From assembly GCF_001039355.2 (NCBI RefSeq), contig NW_019775723.1, positions 127,272 through 191,271 of the forward strand: a DNA stretch of 64,000 bases. The letters run 5' to 3'. Position 1 is the first letter of the stretch. Every line of letters starts with the position of its first letter. Under the pieces are notes generated by a model that worked only from the letters and a program-made list of their open reading frames with translations, made no database searches and was not told where the DNA came from. The position numbers and the translations under genes are program-made. This document shows, one piece after another, positions 20,385 to 34,200 of the stretch. This DNA comes from Lingula anatina (taxonomy: Eukaryota > Brachiopoda > Lingulata > Lingulida > Lingulidae).

Positions 20385-21997
20385 ACTTGTGTTGCTAGAC
20401 CTTTCAGACACCTTCGATACTGTAGATTACAGGACATAAACTTTTCTTGGGGATAGCGTGTGTCAAGGATAAAGCCATTGCATTTCTTCGTTCATACCTC
20501 ACTGGGAGGTCACAACAAATTTCAGCAAATGACATACTTTCTTATTTTACACAACTTGTTTTTGGGGTGCTCCAAGGCAGTGTCCTTGGGCCACTTTTAT
20601 TTTGCATTTATACCTTGCCTCTTGATGCCATATTGCGTCATCACTTGGATACCTGTACGCTGATGAAACTCAGATCTATACTTGCCGTGACATGCATAAT
20701 CCTAAACCGTCTATGGATAAAATTGCCAACTGTATGGCCGATTTTTGCACCGGGCCCATAATCAACAAACTGAAAATAAATGACGGGAAGACTGGGTTTT
20801 TATAAATCACTCAACCACACTAAAATCTATTTGTTTAGAATCTACAACTTGAATTACCAGTAGGCACCAGTGATGTGAACCCATTACCACATGAGAAAAA
20901 ACTAGGTGCCTACTTTAATTCCAGTCTCTCCATGCAGGGATAGACAAATATCTAATACATGTATCACTCAGCCATGCATTTTTAACATAAGGAGCATCGG
21001 TGCTAATAGAAACTATCTGGATCAATACATGCACATGCATTCTGCGGCAACAATTCAAGGGCGAATCCAGGATTATTTGAAAGGAGGGGGGCACAAGTGC
21101 GAAGCCGCTCCCCCCTCCTTTGACGTGGGGTGAAGAGCCCCGAAAAGGTTTGGTATTTAAGAGGACGAATGGTACTATTTGGGGCGGTTAAGAGCCATGA
21201 TTCAGCTAGTCAAATTTCTAATTTCAAGAGGGGACCATTGGTGTTATTTTTTCAGAAATCGAAGGGAGGGGTCAGGACCTCCTGCCCCACCCCGCCCCCC
21301 GCCAAGTCTGCCAATGCAGTTCAACATGCGATGATCACCTCATCGACTACTGCAACTCTTTACTCTATTGGTGTAGTGAAGAAAGAATAAAAAAAACACT
21401 GCAGCGAATTCAGAATATTTCAGCGCGTCTTTTAACCCGCACAGCCAATGAGACTCATATCACATCCGCTTTAAAGCAATTGCATTAGCCCCTGTTAGAG
21501 CACGCATTTTATTCAAAATTTTCAGTTTTATGCATGCAATGTCCAGAAACCCCGCACATGTACCAGTACCTACGAAAACTGGCTAATCATTATGCTTCAA
21601 AATTTTGTTAAAGATCACTTGATCAGTTTTTGCTCATGCCATGTAATGCCAGATTAAAAACACACACAGCGACCTACATGTACATGAAGCTCTTCAAGTC
21701 TGTAGACCAAATGAATGGAATATTCTATAGAGTCTGAGGACAATTTAAAAAAGTTTTATTACTGACTGGCTGGTTTTATTAGTTATATTACTGACTGGCT
21801 TTTTGTCTTTACATTGTACTTAACACTTTAATATCTTAATATTTTAACTTTCTATTTATCAACATTGTTTAACAGATTTTAATATCTTAATTTGTTGACT
21901 GTCTATTTATTAATTGACTTTATTCATCTTATTCTGTTCATTTTACCCTATAAAGTCTACTGAACATGATGTTTTTAGACTATAATAAAAATAAGAC

Positions 21998-22029
<32 letters not shown>

Positions 22030-22030
22030 A
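20385..22030 (+). pseudogene. Broken non-LTR retrotransposon (jockey/CR1-like reverse transcriptase) with ATT tail
   Basis: Pieces of reverse transcriptase appear in the expected order but in shifting frames: LDLSDTFDTVDY near 20395, VLQGSVLGPLLFCIYT near 20560-20610, and YLYADETQIY near 20648. The last is the catalytic YADD box with the second Asp changed to Glu. Then come EKKLGAYFNSSLSM near 20895, IDYCNSLLYW near 21340 and LQRIQNISARLLTR near 21400. The 3' end carries an (ATT)n tail at 21999-22028, typical of CR1/jockey-type LINEs. Frameshifts and stops make it dead. Confidence 0.85.
21062..21316. mobile_element. Element nested in the LINE remnant
   Basis: About 255 bp separates retrotransposon sequence encoding NSAAT from that encoding the DYCNSLL region. 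It begins GGGCGAATCCAGGATT and has G-rich and C-rich sub-ends. The word TTCAA flanks it on both sides (about 21057 and 21319), a candidate 5-bp target duplication. The GGGCGRATCCAGG start resembles a widespread non-autonomous DNA transposon family. Confidence 0.55.
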
Positions 22031-23386
22031 AATGAATGTTAAAGAAAAAAATGAAGTGATCATAGCTTCACAAGGTTAACAACGATTTTTTTCAAACAGA
22101 CGCTGTGTCACCAGATCACAGCAGGTGCAACGATGTATATTTTCCTGTCAAACACCCCTTGAACTTTGCTTCCGATAACTGGCTAGTCCACTTATTAAAG
22201 AGGGGGGTGGAAGGGTGGCGGGGTTCTTGCTGAGCCAATGATGATCTATTTTAGCCAGGCAGGTTTGATATTTCAGAGAGACGAGGACTGGTGCTATAAA
22301 ACTTCATGCATGAGACTTCCTCTTCGTGGAATACCGGACCTTAGTTGTTCAGTGTAAGCTAAGCCCCCTTTCATTTTGATATAGCCCAATGTGACCTTTA
22401 AAACAGCATTCGATAAAAGCAGGCTCTTTCAGCGTGATATTTAATACCACTCCTTAGTACAGGCAATTGTTACTATGTACGTATGTTACAGGGCTCGGTA
22501 CAGTTGAGCAACGTCTAAAATACCGGAATCTAAACCAGATACCAGTATTATGTCTTTTGGAGAGACTAGTACCTCGTATACGCGTTGAAAACACAAATGT
22601 TTGTTACAAAAGTGCAATTCTGCGATTCTTTTTTTTTATCACACCCGGCCTCAATTGTTTAGATTAAGCTGAAATCCCTGTTTAAGGAGGGTTCCATTGG
22701 GTATTTTCGTTACCCGCAAAAGCCACTTTTTATTTCCCGGGATGCGTAAAACCACTATTTAATTCAACGTGATCTGTGAAACACCCCTTCCTGTGACTCG
22801 TGAATGCGACTTTTTATTCTTTGTCGTGAAACGAAATATTTATATTCGTGAATTTTAACTCACACTTACTGCATCTTTGATGAAAAGTGAATAAATATTT
22901 ACCTTCCATAGAGGTCAGGTTATTTCCTGTGATTTGTGAATAGATGATATTATTTCCCGTTAACTGTGACCACTACACCTCCCCCCCCCCCCCCATTGGA
23001 CCCTCCATAAAAACCGGTCAATGAGAGCACATGTTCTTTTCGCGCGGTTTTCCCTGACGTGAGGACGTGTCCGAGGCACGGTTTCAGAGGTAGGACTACA
23101 AAAGTAATGTTTAACATAAAAAAGCATAAAAGAGTTCGTTTTATCACATTTGTTTTATACATGGAAATTCGACTACTAAATAAGACAACTTTTGGTGGAT
23201 ACGCACATGTCGAAACCGGAAGCATGTGGCAGCCCGTGAGCTCGTGGCGGGAATCCTTTGTTTCAGGATATCACTTTTGCTGTTGTTGTAAAAAAGGTTC
23301 AGGTGTAATGTTCAAGTCCCCCATGATAGAGAGTCCGCCTCTCGTTCATTTCTACAGGTAGCCTACGCCTCGCCCTAGATTTTGAC
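22030..23386. other. Intergenic with dispersed-repeat fragments
   Basis: Holds a copy of a ~200 bp dispersed sequence (about 22480-22680, with ACAGTTGAGCAACGTCTAAA, then TACCGG, and CACCCGGCCTCAATTGTT) that recurs many times around the IAP relics. A C run lies at 22979-22994. A 23310-23380 block matches, in reverse orientation, 43370-43440. No gene recognised. Confidence 0.5.
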
Positions 23387-23673
23387 CTAAGAAAACGCAT
23401 TAGATACTCCAGCGCAGTAGACTTAAGTACTGCAATCATACTGCAAACATGCTTCAAATCTGCTTCGATTTGGGAGCTAATAAGCATATTTGAAACATGC
23501 TTCTATCATGCTGCTAATCTACTGCATTAATGCTCCTCTCTGTACAAACCTATGTACTTTTTGGAGTAGAATTGCAGTAGGCTATGCTGCATTTCTACTG
23601 CAAATATGCTCCACACCACTACTGCGTTAATGCTTTTTTGCTACTTTGATACTACTGCATTTCCGTGCGGCTA
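23387..23673. mobile_element. CAGTAG-rich MITE, copy 1
   Basis: About 287 bp, nearly identical over most of its length to 39350-39663 (e.g. ATGCTTCAAATCTGCTTCGA, CTACTGCATTAATGCT). The right end reads CTACTGCATTTCCGTGCGG; the left terminus is trimmed. A TA dinucleotide lies at both borders. No ORF. Confidence 0.75.
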
Positions 23674-26600
23674 ACCCTGCCCATGGGGGGGGGGATCTCG
23701 TACAATCCGAAGGTTCATTGGCCCGAAAAATGGTAACATTTTCATCATTTTTTTACTCAAGGGTTCTATAGTGAACATTAAGACCAATGAACCTTCGGAC
23801 TATTGCTACGGCCTGTAGGCAACCTTACGCATATAACTGTTCTGCACTGACGAATAAGCGACATGGGTCCGTAGACAGCACATTTTGTTACATGTACAAT
23901 ATTCGGTAATTGATACTGTTGCTACCGATGACACCGTGATGCGTTATGTATTATTTCTTTTAACAATGCAAAACATAAAAAAGTGACATAATTACACAAT
24001 AAATAATAAACTACTGAAATATTTAAAAAAAAAAACATGAACTAATAGGTACAGTAATACATTACCAACATTTCACGCTATCTACGATACCCAGTTAAAG
24101 TGTCCAGTGTGCATTTTTCTTGTCTACTGGCGTACTGGCCCTCCTTTGAGATAGCTGCTTTATACATTATCTAACTCACGTGATTGCTAACAGAGTCATG
24201 TTACTTCAAGCTTTTATTCGGGTCATGGCGCATGCGTTGACATTTTCCTTGTGACTGGGCAACTTATAGACACTCGACATAGGTCACCCAAACCCAATAT
24301 AGCGGTGCAATGGATGTCAAAAGCATATTTTTAAAAAAATTACTGCACAAATTGCTAACTGTGTTTGATTATTTTAGGGTCCCACATGACGAAGCTTGTA
24401 TAAAAGTTTCACTCACCTGGGACCATGAATAATTAAAATTAATTATTGTTTAACCCCAAAAAGGAACCTACGTTACTGTCACAAATACAAAACGTCCAAC
24501 TTTGAAACGTTCTACTCACTTTGAAAATTCAGTCATCACTGGTTTTGTTCATTGATTTATCTCCTAAAGTATAACGTTGCTAAAAATTATAATAATTTTC
24601 TGTATAGACCAGTTAATTGTTTTTGAGCGACTTAAGTTTGCTTGTCACAGTATATTAAAAAATGGGGAAAATACACCCAACCGACAGTAAAATAAGCATT
24701 AAATTTCCCATCATTATTCAAAGATTATATCAGAAATGTCAAACTATCATGGAACCACAATATATTGTTCGGTCAGCAAAAGAAAACATTGTATCTCTTG
24801 CACACAAGTACTTGAACAAAATGAAACATTTTGACAAATTTTCTAGAGAACATACGTTACCTACTATAAGCCATGACGCAAAGCCCCTTGAAATACAGTT
24901 TAAATATTTATAAAAACGTCCTTATGTCATGTCTAGTTTACCATGACTGAACCACTAAAATACATATCGGAACGTGGCATAAAAATGAAAATTAGATGGC
25001 AAGAACATACGTTACCGTACGTTTTTTGGAACATACGTTACCATATAGGGCTCTTTGCGTAATGTTAAAGATATGGTGAAAATGAAAAAATTGAATTTCA
25101 GTTGAGACAGTCGTGGGTTTTTGTTCTATACACATCTGTTTTGAAATATTGAATACAATTTTGAATTCATTCATTCATTTTTATTTTTTGACACTTCAAC
25201 CTGTGAAATGCACCTCTATATTGGGTTTGGGTGAGGTGCGAATGGGGCCCAAACTACATGTATCAGCACTTAGTGCTGAGAAACAAAATTTCGTTGTTAG
25301 GAAACGCTTGTTAACTTGTCATAAACTAAACAAAGTCGGCTGAAAATATATTTATTTATATACACCTGAAAAAGCGTCCGTGAAGCTCTTAATTAAGTGT
25401 TCCCATAAACTTACCACTAGCTAGAAAAATCCCAAACTAATTTACTTAGACTACTAGACACACCTTAGCTATCAGCAAAGGTGCAATGTAGAAAGTCAAA
25501 TCAAACATTTGGATAAAAAAGCAACGTTGAACAGGTGAGCAATTTATAAGAGTGAAACAAATCTCCCCAGCTGACTGCAGGTAAAGATAACGCATTGATA
25601 AATGACTTGTCAGTTTTATTACTGTAAAAGGGATATTCCCATGTCTCCATGAACCTATTGGACACTCTCAGACACTGTTTCTTAAGGATATCATTCCATT
25701 CTATCTTGTCGTAAGTGAATGACAGCATCTAGTGTCTGACCTGTCTGATGGCCTCCGATCAGGTTGGCCAAAAGCCAGCGGTGAGACAAAATTTAAAGGG
25801 ATAATAACTCTTAGTTTCTGCCAAAAAATGAATTTCCTGGAGTAAACAACAATTTCCCCATACTTACCAATGGTTAATGAATCCATTTTTACATTCAAAG
25901 TAAGTCCCTGTTTTTTTTTCTAAAAAGTTTGTTTTTTTTTTTTTGTTAAAATCTCTCAAGAGATTTTAACAGAGTATAGCCACCAGTGGAGGTCACGTGG
26001 TCTAAAGACAAGTTCAGATATCAGAATAATAGCTATAACTGCCGTTTTTGTGGTAAAACAGAATATATTATATTTCTATGAGTTATTCACAATGTTTTAT
26101 TGTAAAATATAGATCTTATACGAAGAGTTATTATCCCTTTAACCTAGCTGTGCTCATTTATTATAATATCCATATTACTGAATCGTCCACTGGCAACAAT
26201 AATGCAGTTTATATATATGTCATTTTTTCAGGGCACTACGGTTGTGAAGACAACAACGAAGGTAAAATTCACTAAATAATTATTTATCTCCATTGACATT
26301 CAATACAATGTTTGATTTAAAGTATATTACAAGCACCTTTCTTAATGTTCAGTTTCTTTTCACAGCAAACATTCAGCCAACTACCATTTCTCAATTGCAT
26401 GTCATTTCTTATTTCATGTCGTATATACTCTAGATATAAATATTATATTTATCTATTTATTTATTTATTGTGCTTATGTATGCCTTTTTGGTATAAGATG
26501 AAAGTTGGACGTTTTAACAGTCTCAAAGTAAATGATTCAATAATGTTTGTAAAAACAGTTTGGACACTGAGAATAGTACTGCTTGATCAAGAGGATGAAC

Positions 26601-28134
26601 AGCATAGGTTGTGGAACAGAGGCATTTTGTGATAGACGGAATGAGTGAGTATATGTATTGTCTTTGTAAACTATGTATGTACCTGTCTGCATTTGTTCAT
26701 GTGTCACTGCAGCTTAATCTCTGTACTGCCTGTGCCAGTTTGTGTATTTGTTTGCATGTAGCTTTATCTCTGTATAGTAACTGTGTTTGCTAGTTTTGTG
26801 TATTAGTTCACATGCAGCTTGAACGCCCATAAAACAGTTTGTGTCTGCTTTATAACCCACTTAAGAATATATCTAGACAGCATACTATATTTATTTCGTC
26901 GTTGTCGATACTCATTTCCCAAAGGTACACAAAAGAGGATCACCTGCGCCAATTCATATTTAACGAATTACCCCGGGGTTAATGACACTTTCCTGCGACT
27001 AACCAACCTTGAAACTTACTTTCTTGACACTCGCCACAACTCCTTAACAATTTTGGAAAAATTAGATAATCAAAACCCACGCTTATAAATGCGATGTTTT
27101 TCAAGTTCGGAGACCATTTTTATGCTCGAACTCTCGCAAGTTTTGGATATCGCGAGGCTTTGGTGCTGTGGCATACCCTTAGCAAAAAGTTTGCAGCAAT
27201 ATTGTGGCAACGAGTTTGCAAGAAAAATATTGCTACCAGTTTGCGGCAAATTTGGTTTCAGTTGTTGCTGTTTGTAATCTGTTATAAGGGTCATTGTTGA
27301 GAATACTGATGTGTGTGGCGCCATCAGCTATGTAAAACTGTCAATACGAGTCTAAATCATACAATATGTTAACAGGGTTTCCATGGGCTAGCATTTACAA
27401 CACGTCTGTTTAGGACTTTTTGGCAGACGACAACAATACTAACACTAACATTTCGCTGAGACGCTCAGTGTGTAGTAAACTGCTTCCTTTTTTTCTGCTG
27501 TGTGAAGAAAGCTAGCTATATTTCCCCTGCATTTTAGAGCAAATGGATTTCTTCCACGCAGTTTGTACACACACTTACTATGTTTTTCCTTCGTTTCATT
27601 TTAATTTTTTCATAAGGGCTCTAATTTATATATTTATATATTTATTTATTTATCATTGATATATATATATGTGTATCTAAATCCAAGCACCCAAGTTTCC
27701 TTTCTGGGGGCATCAGTCAATGTGTATCATCGGTATGGTTATGTGTGGAGTAATTGTATTATTTCAGGGGCTTGTACCTGTATTTCGCGCTGTGTCTTGT
27801 TTTGTTGCTGTGGTACGTCATTGTAAAGTATTCAGGCTGGGAGGCATATTACGCCGTGTGTGTACTGAACACGACTGGAGTATATCGACGGTTTCGGGGA
27901 AGGTAGGTTATCTACAAAATGTATTTCTCTACATTCATATTAAACATTTTGTCTTCTACAGGCTGGTGTCTTTGCACTAGTACGAAGTAGTATGACATAG
28001 TCATCGATTCGTACAACTGCCCTAATCCTGATACCAGACCGTTTTTCACAGTCATATTTAGATCGTAGTTTATTGATGTTTAAAGACTTCCATTTACATT
28101 TTTTTTCTCATAGGCTCATACAAGAGCCGTGTAG
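23674..28134. other. Gene-poor stretch upstream of IAP gene 1
   Basis: Contains scattered ACATACGTTACC words (24852, 25006, 25032), a perfect palindrome at 25945, ATTT-type microsatellites (26450, 27630) and a possible small exon near 26231-26261 (acceptor TTTTTCAG, donor GTAAAA). The last could belong to an upstream part of the IAP gene but I cannot show it. No other gene supported. Confidence 0.4.
25945..25970. repeat. Perfect 26-bp palindrome
   Basis: GTTAAAATCTCT, then CA, then AGAGATTTTAAC: two 12-bp arms around 2 bp, directly after a long T run. It may be the tip of a small foldback element. Confidence 0.8.
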
Positions 28135-28198
28135 GGCGTCCTTTACAGTCCTGTAGGATTCCTATAGAACACCTTAAAATCCTACACCAAAGGACGCC
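28135..28198. mobile_element. Short hairpin element with GGCGTCCTTT ends
   Basis: 64 bp with inverted ends GGCGTCCTTT and AAAGGACGCC and further inner pairing (CTGTAGGAT with ATCCTACA-like sequence). It resembles a miniature foldback or MITE remnant, about 95 bp before the first IAP exon. Confidence 0.55.
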
Positions 28199-28291
28199 TT
28201 ATAATAATATTTATATGTGTCCACCTTTAATCTGAATACAACATCCTGTTGGGAATTTTCCATCTAACGACTCAGTCAGTATAACTGATTA

Positions 28292-31200
28292 ATGTTTTTC
28301 AGCGTCCTTTGTAAAAATGATACATTTAAAAGAGAAACCACATCCTGCACCGAAACCACATTTGCCACTGTGTGGAGACCAGAAAAGCGGAAAAGCCGTG
28401 AAGATCATGCCTCACCCCCACCGCAAGTACAGTGTGAATCACACCGAAAGAGTTCTGAATTGAATGCCCCTGCAGCAGTTTCCACTGTAGTATGCTGCCA
28501 CACAAAGAAAAACGAAAGCTGGGTTAAAGCTGTCCTTGCTCAGCATATTTTCTCTTCCACAACAAAACATGACCAATCTGAAGATGCTTTTATAGATGAA
28601 CAAAAGCAAGGGTTAATTGATATAATCACAACCACGCCCATAGCTCCTAATCCTATATACTCAAGGACATCTTTATATGTTAAATTGCAAACTTTAACCT
28701 CCCTTTCCCGAAACCCATTGACTCGTACGTGTAAATATAGATGGCAAACTGTACGAAATATATTTATACATAAACAGACTCTTTCTTCATCCGCGCAACG
28801 ATTGAGAGGGGGGCCACCGATTCGGGTACAGGTTCACCAAGGAGGTCGGATCGGTTTAAGGGAAAGGGTGGCCCTAATCAGCCGTCGCACGTCCCAAGCC
28901 GTGGAGTTGCCGAAAAATCAATTTCACCCATATTTTTCCGCGGTTCTCAAAGACAGCTCGCGACTTGATATCCCTATCCCCAGGAAAACCCCAGCTTGTG
29001 TTATTCCATGCGTTCTTGGCACGACACTTAGGGTAGATATTCGTGGAACCCCCCTAGCACGAGGTGTTCAAAACCAGCTTCGGTTTCGTCTTGAACCTGT
29101 ACCCCCCTCTGGTCGTTTAATAGGCCATCCAGGCCTGGGTTTCGGCGATACATGCTTTCCAAATGCGTCCATGACAGCGTCAAAAAAGAACAATAACTTG
29201 AATAATATTAAATACAGCCCAACACCCCTTCCTTATCTGGTCTGTCATGATGCTAAAGGAAAACACGAGGCAGAATCGACCAAAAACTGTTATGAAAGCA
29301 GCAACGATCTTCTGAAACTTGATCCTCAGTATCCCATCTGTCTAAGCTCACAACAAAATGTTGACGTGGGCGTACCCAAGTCCAGAGGACTGTTTTCTGT
29401 CGGTTTATCTGAAAGTGTTATCCGTGAAAAGGTGGAGCAGTACTTCGATTATTGCACCCACGAAGGCCAAATTCTCGGGCAGCTTGGGTATGTCCTCAGG
29501 CCAGAAAAGACAGCACATGATAAAGATGGTACATTTCGAGCCTCATTCCCAAAAGATTTTCTTCGCTACTCTAGAAATTTTATCCCAGCAGGCAGGATAT
29601 TCCACACATATCCAGCTCATGGTGGCACCGTCCTCCCGCGGACGACTAACAGATCAGCTCCCCCTACCGGTGACAGGAATAGTTCGGAGGCAGTGAGACT
29701 GGCGAGTTTCAGGAATTGGCCGGAATGGGCGGCAGTCCCTGCAACAAGGTTGGCACGAGCAGGCTTCTTCTACTCTGGCCAAGCGGATGAGGTTTATTTT
29801 ATTTGTTTATTTTATTTATTCATTTATGAAAAAGATTTGCTGTGTACATATGAATATGTCCAACTTTTTAATAATGGAAATCTTCAGTTGCTCATTCCCT
29901 CATTTTCATTCATCCATCTCAAGCTCAACTATACATTCCACAAAGAGTTGATTCCAACAGTATCCTGATGCTTTAGTTCTTTTCTTTCTTCTCTTATTGG
30001 AGTATTATTCTCTTTTGTTCACTGTAGGTGATCTGCTACAGCTGCGGTGGTCACCTCAAGCAGCTGACTCGGGAAATTAGCCCTGCAGAGCTACACCAAA
30101 ACTTCTTCCCCGACTGTCGGCACGTGAGGGGATTGGAGAGTAACAACGTACCTCTGTTTGAGACCGAAGACGAGAACACCTCGAGAAATGGTGCAACTGG
30201 AGCAGACTTTGACCCGTTTCCTAATCTTGCGGGAGAAGGACCCGCCATAGCTCCCCCTGTGTCTCGAGAGAGCAACCTGCTGCTGTCCAGCCAGCAAGCG
30301 CTGACAAGATCTTTAGGCTTTAGTTTATCGGACGCTATAACTCAAATGTCAACTTCGTCATTATACCACAATCAGCAGGCGAGTAACGTCGGCAATGCGG
30401 GTTATCAAGCCTCTCTCCGGAGTGAAATATCTACGTGTATTGGTGAGTCGGAGCGAATGAAAAGCGAAGAAGAAAGGTTGAAGACGTTCGCCCATTGGTC
30501 AATAGCTGCACACGTCCGACCACGTGATCTCGCCAGCGCGGGTTTTTTCTACACGGGGACCGGAGACAGTGTCAAATGTGCATTCTGTGCTGGGATACTA
30601 CGGAACTGGGACCTAGGTAGGCGAAATATATCTACTGGGCAGCCGTCACCTCACACCTTTGCATTTTTGAGGACACACACACGCGTGTGTAATCTTGTGT
30701 GTGTATGGGTGCACACATGGCTATGTATTTATGTGTAGGGCTATGTGTGAGTTTCTGTTTAATCTGCCTTCCTTGGTAATCTTCTTAAGTCAATTTCGAA
30801 ACACTCTGATGCACATTGATTAGTATAACATGTCATTGCCATATGGTTTTATACATAGAAATATATAATAGTATATATAACAAGTAAGAGGCATGGTAAT
30901 GTAGCATCATGTTTTTTCTTCACCCGTAGGTGATCAGCCCATGCAGGAACACCGCCGCCTGTTCCCGACCTGTCAGTTGGTTCTCGGAACTGTGGTGGGG
31001 AATGGTAACCACAGTACCAGCCGCAGTGGGGCGCCAGCATCGGTCGCTGGTAGTGGCTCAGACGGAAGTTCTGCACCTCACGGCGGCGCTCGTGAGTATA
31101 TAGCTTCGTGGCTGTCGGGTTGTTCGTGTATACTGCTTCATCTCTTCGTCAGCTTGCATAACTCAGTTGACAGTACATATACACTCGACCACATAGGTTC

Positions 31201-34200
31201 GGAAACACTGTAATTCTAATAGTAACAAAATAACCACGTTTGTTAAGGTAAATTTATTTAACCAAGATGATGCACGCACCATTTTTACTTTAATTAATAT
31301 GCATCGCAGGTTTCCCCCTATGTTACATGATTTTTAATTATTGAAAAACAATTTGAATTCGGTTTCCGAACTTTTTTGGTCGAGTGTTGGTATTTTTCCA
31401 TACAGCATGCGTTTATCTTCATCGTCATTCACTTGATCTTCAAAGTGATTCTTTACTTTTCACCAGCTATATTTCATGGACAAGACCTTGGAATCCTAAC
31501 AGACAAACCAAAGCACCAAAGGTTCGCAATCGAAAGTGTACGAGAAAAAACGTTTGCAACTTGGTCTGCTCACTGGGCTCAAAACCCTGTCAACCTGGCT
31601 AAGGCCGGCTTCTTCTACGCTGGTAAGATACGCACTATTAGTACGGCATAATTTGGCATTTATTTTGATACTATTTTGTTTAAACCATGCAGCTATACTA
31701 GTGTATGCAATTTATTGTCATATACTGGTATCTTAAAAAAAAAAACAAACAAACTTTTCCAAATTACATTAAATGAAAGTTCGCGATGGCAATGGCAATG
31801 TTCAGTTAAAAGCAAACGCCTTTAAAGATTCTTTAAGTATTTCAGAGTCTTTAAAAGGTATTTATCCCAAGGTTATTTAAAAGTACGTACGTGAAATCTG
31901 CTCGAACATTACTTTTTTCGGCTGCAGATGGTCTTAGGCCTAAAGTATTTGACGATTTTATCCAATATAATTTACTAGTATATCAGTATGAATTCGCAAA
32001 TGAAGAGATTAAAGGTAAATATCTAAATTTATTTTTGTCATGCACAGGATTTTCAGACAACGTGAAGTGCTTTTACTGTGATGGGGGATTGAGAAACTGG
32101 GAGCCACAAGATGACCCATGGACTGAGCATGCGCGCTGGTTTCCTCGGTGTGGTTTTGTCCGTCAGTGCAAGGGGGAGGAGTTTATTCGACATGTTCAAG
32201 AGCTGTATCCAAGGCAGGGCACCGACACGGTAAGAATTAGCTCACTGGTGTTCGTAATATGTGTGCATATTTTAATTTACCTATATCTTAAAGAGTAACA
32301 GATTTTTTTATTTAGTGTATTGTTAAAGAACAAAGTGTACTATTATCCTGTACATTGTATTCCAGGGCATAATTATTGTGTATTGTAAAGAAGCCTCTTG
32401 TACTGTTATATTGTATTTCAGAGCATAATATTCTTGCTTTGCGTGAGATTTGTTCTAATACATGCCATATCGTAAATTTCATTGAACAGTGTGGATGTTT
32501 CCAAGTAACCGATCGATATATATATATATATATATAGGGCCTACCAGGTATATATATTGGTAGAAACAAAACTCTCCAGCGTCTTTTTATAACTACATAC
32601 ATACGCGATTTATACATGAATTGCTATGCTTTCAATTATCTTTTGCTATTTGTGACAATACGTTCCACGTTTTGTATATTTTTGAATATAACTTTTATTT
32701 TATTTTATTATATATCAGCAGCCGCAGTTGACCGTTCAAAACCAAGCAGCCATAACTAATGTTAGGCGACGAGAAGGTAACCTTTTGCAACGTAGTCATG
32801 GCTGTCTACTTCAGCCAATTTCTGTCTAGTTACCTCTAGTTCTTTGACTGTCTAATAAATCCTATGACTGAAATGCTGAACCGTTTGTGTCTGTCTCAAA
32901 TGATGCACAGAATACACCTCATTAAAAACATTTGCAACTCGGAAAAAAACTTGGCTCAGAATCATGCGTCAGAATACGCCCCACACATGTAGTTCATTGC
33001 CCTTAGTGCTTATCACTGTCGAGGACTTGTAACATTTGCCAGCAAAGATATTATATCTGGATGCATGTACCAATGTATTTTGTCCATTACAGCCGGACAG
33101 TACGTGGTGGAGGCCCGTGAAATCAAGGCCAGACTGGACACCCCCACTGTCCAGGCAGTCCTGGAGATGGGTTATCCCAGGGACACAGTGAAAAAAGTCA
33201 TTGAGAACAGACTGCGTACCACCGGGGACGACTTCCCTAACGCCGAGAGCCTGTTTGAAGCTATTCTGTCCTATGAGGAGAGGCAGACGCCAGGAGAGGG
33301 GCGTGAACAGACTCCGTCAGGTGTTGCTGAACCCACCCAGGACACCCTCTCACCCAGTCGGACTCCAAAGCCTGGTATGGCATTTTAATATCAAAATTTA
33401 AAAATAAATAAATAAAATATGTGTCCATAGTGTAAAGTAATATTAGAGAAGCCACATGTTACATGCACTTGTTCTCATATAATCGTAAATGCTCAATGTT
33501 GATTAAAAACAGTTCACCCAAAATAACTCTAGATAAACAATACAGGGTATGTCTACAATTCTTCACTACTGTGCTCTTCCTAATTTCTGTAGCTAAAGAG
33601 GAAAAGAAGAGAGGAAAGAAGAAGCAAAAAAGTACAGAGGCCAAAACGACTGTCGGCGAAAATGACGAAGGTACGTACCGGTACAATATTATAGCAATGC
33701 GCATTAGAGCTTTTTGAGTGTACACTTTTTGAGTGTACACGGCTACTAGTAGGTTGTAGTAACAACCTACTAGTAGCCGTCATTATATGTTTGTTCTCTG
33801 CATTTCACACAGACAGTAAAGATCCTACAGACGTTCTGTTATCTCTGCTTGGTAGAAACAGAAGCATAGAGAGTATAGGTTGGTGTACGAATATGCTATT
33901 TTTATTGTACATGAATCATATATAAATAGAGTATGAGATTAAACCTGTGCATTAACATTATTTACCTAATATTTGATTTCCTTGCTTTCGTCTTATTTAC
34001 CTAATATTTGATTTCCTGGCATCTTATTACATTTCAGAAGCCAAATCTCTCATAGAGGAGAACCAGCGTCTTAAAGAACAAAGGACGTGTAAGATCTGCA
34101 TGGACGAGGAAGTCAGCGTAGTATTTCTACCATGTGGTCACTTAGTTTCCTGTGCACAGTGTGCGCCTGCGCTAAGAAGTTGTCCTATATGTAGAGCGTC

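Noticed and set aside
27720-27980. ORF upstream of IAP gene 1 as its first exon
   Set aside because: No domain, no convincing donor in phase with 28292, and surroundings of low complexity.
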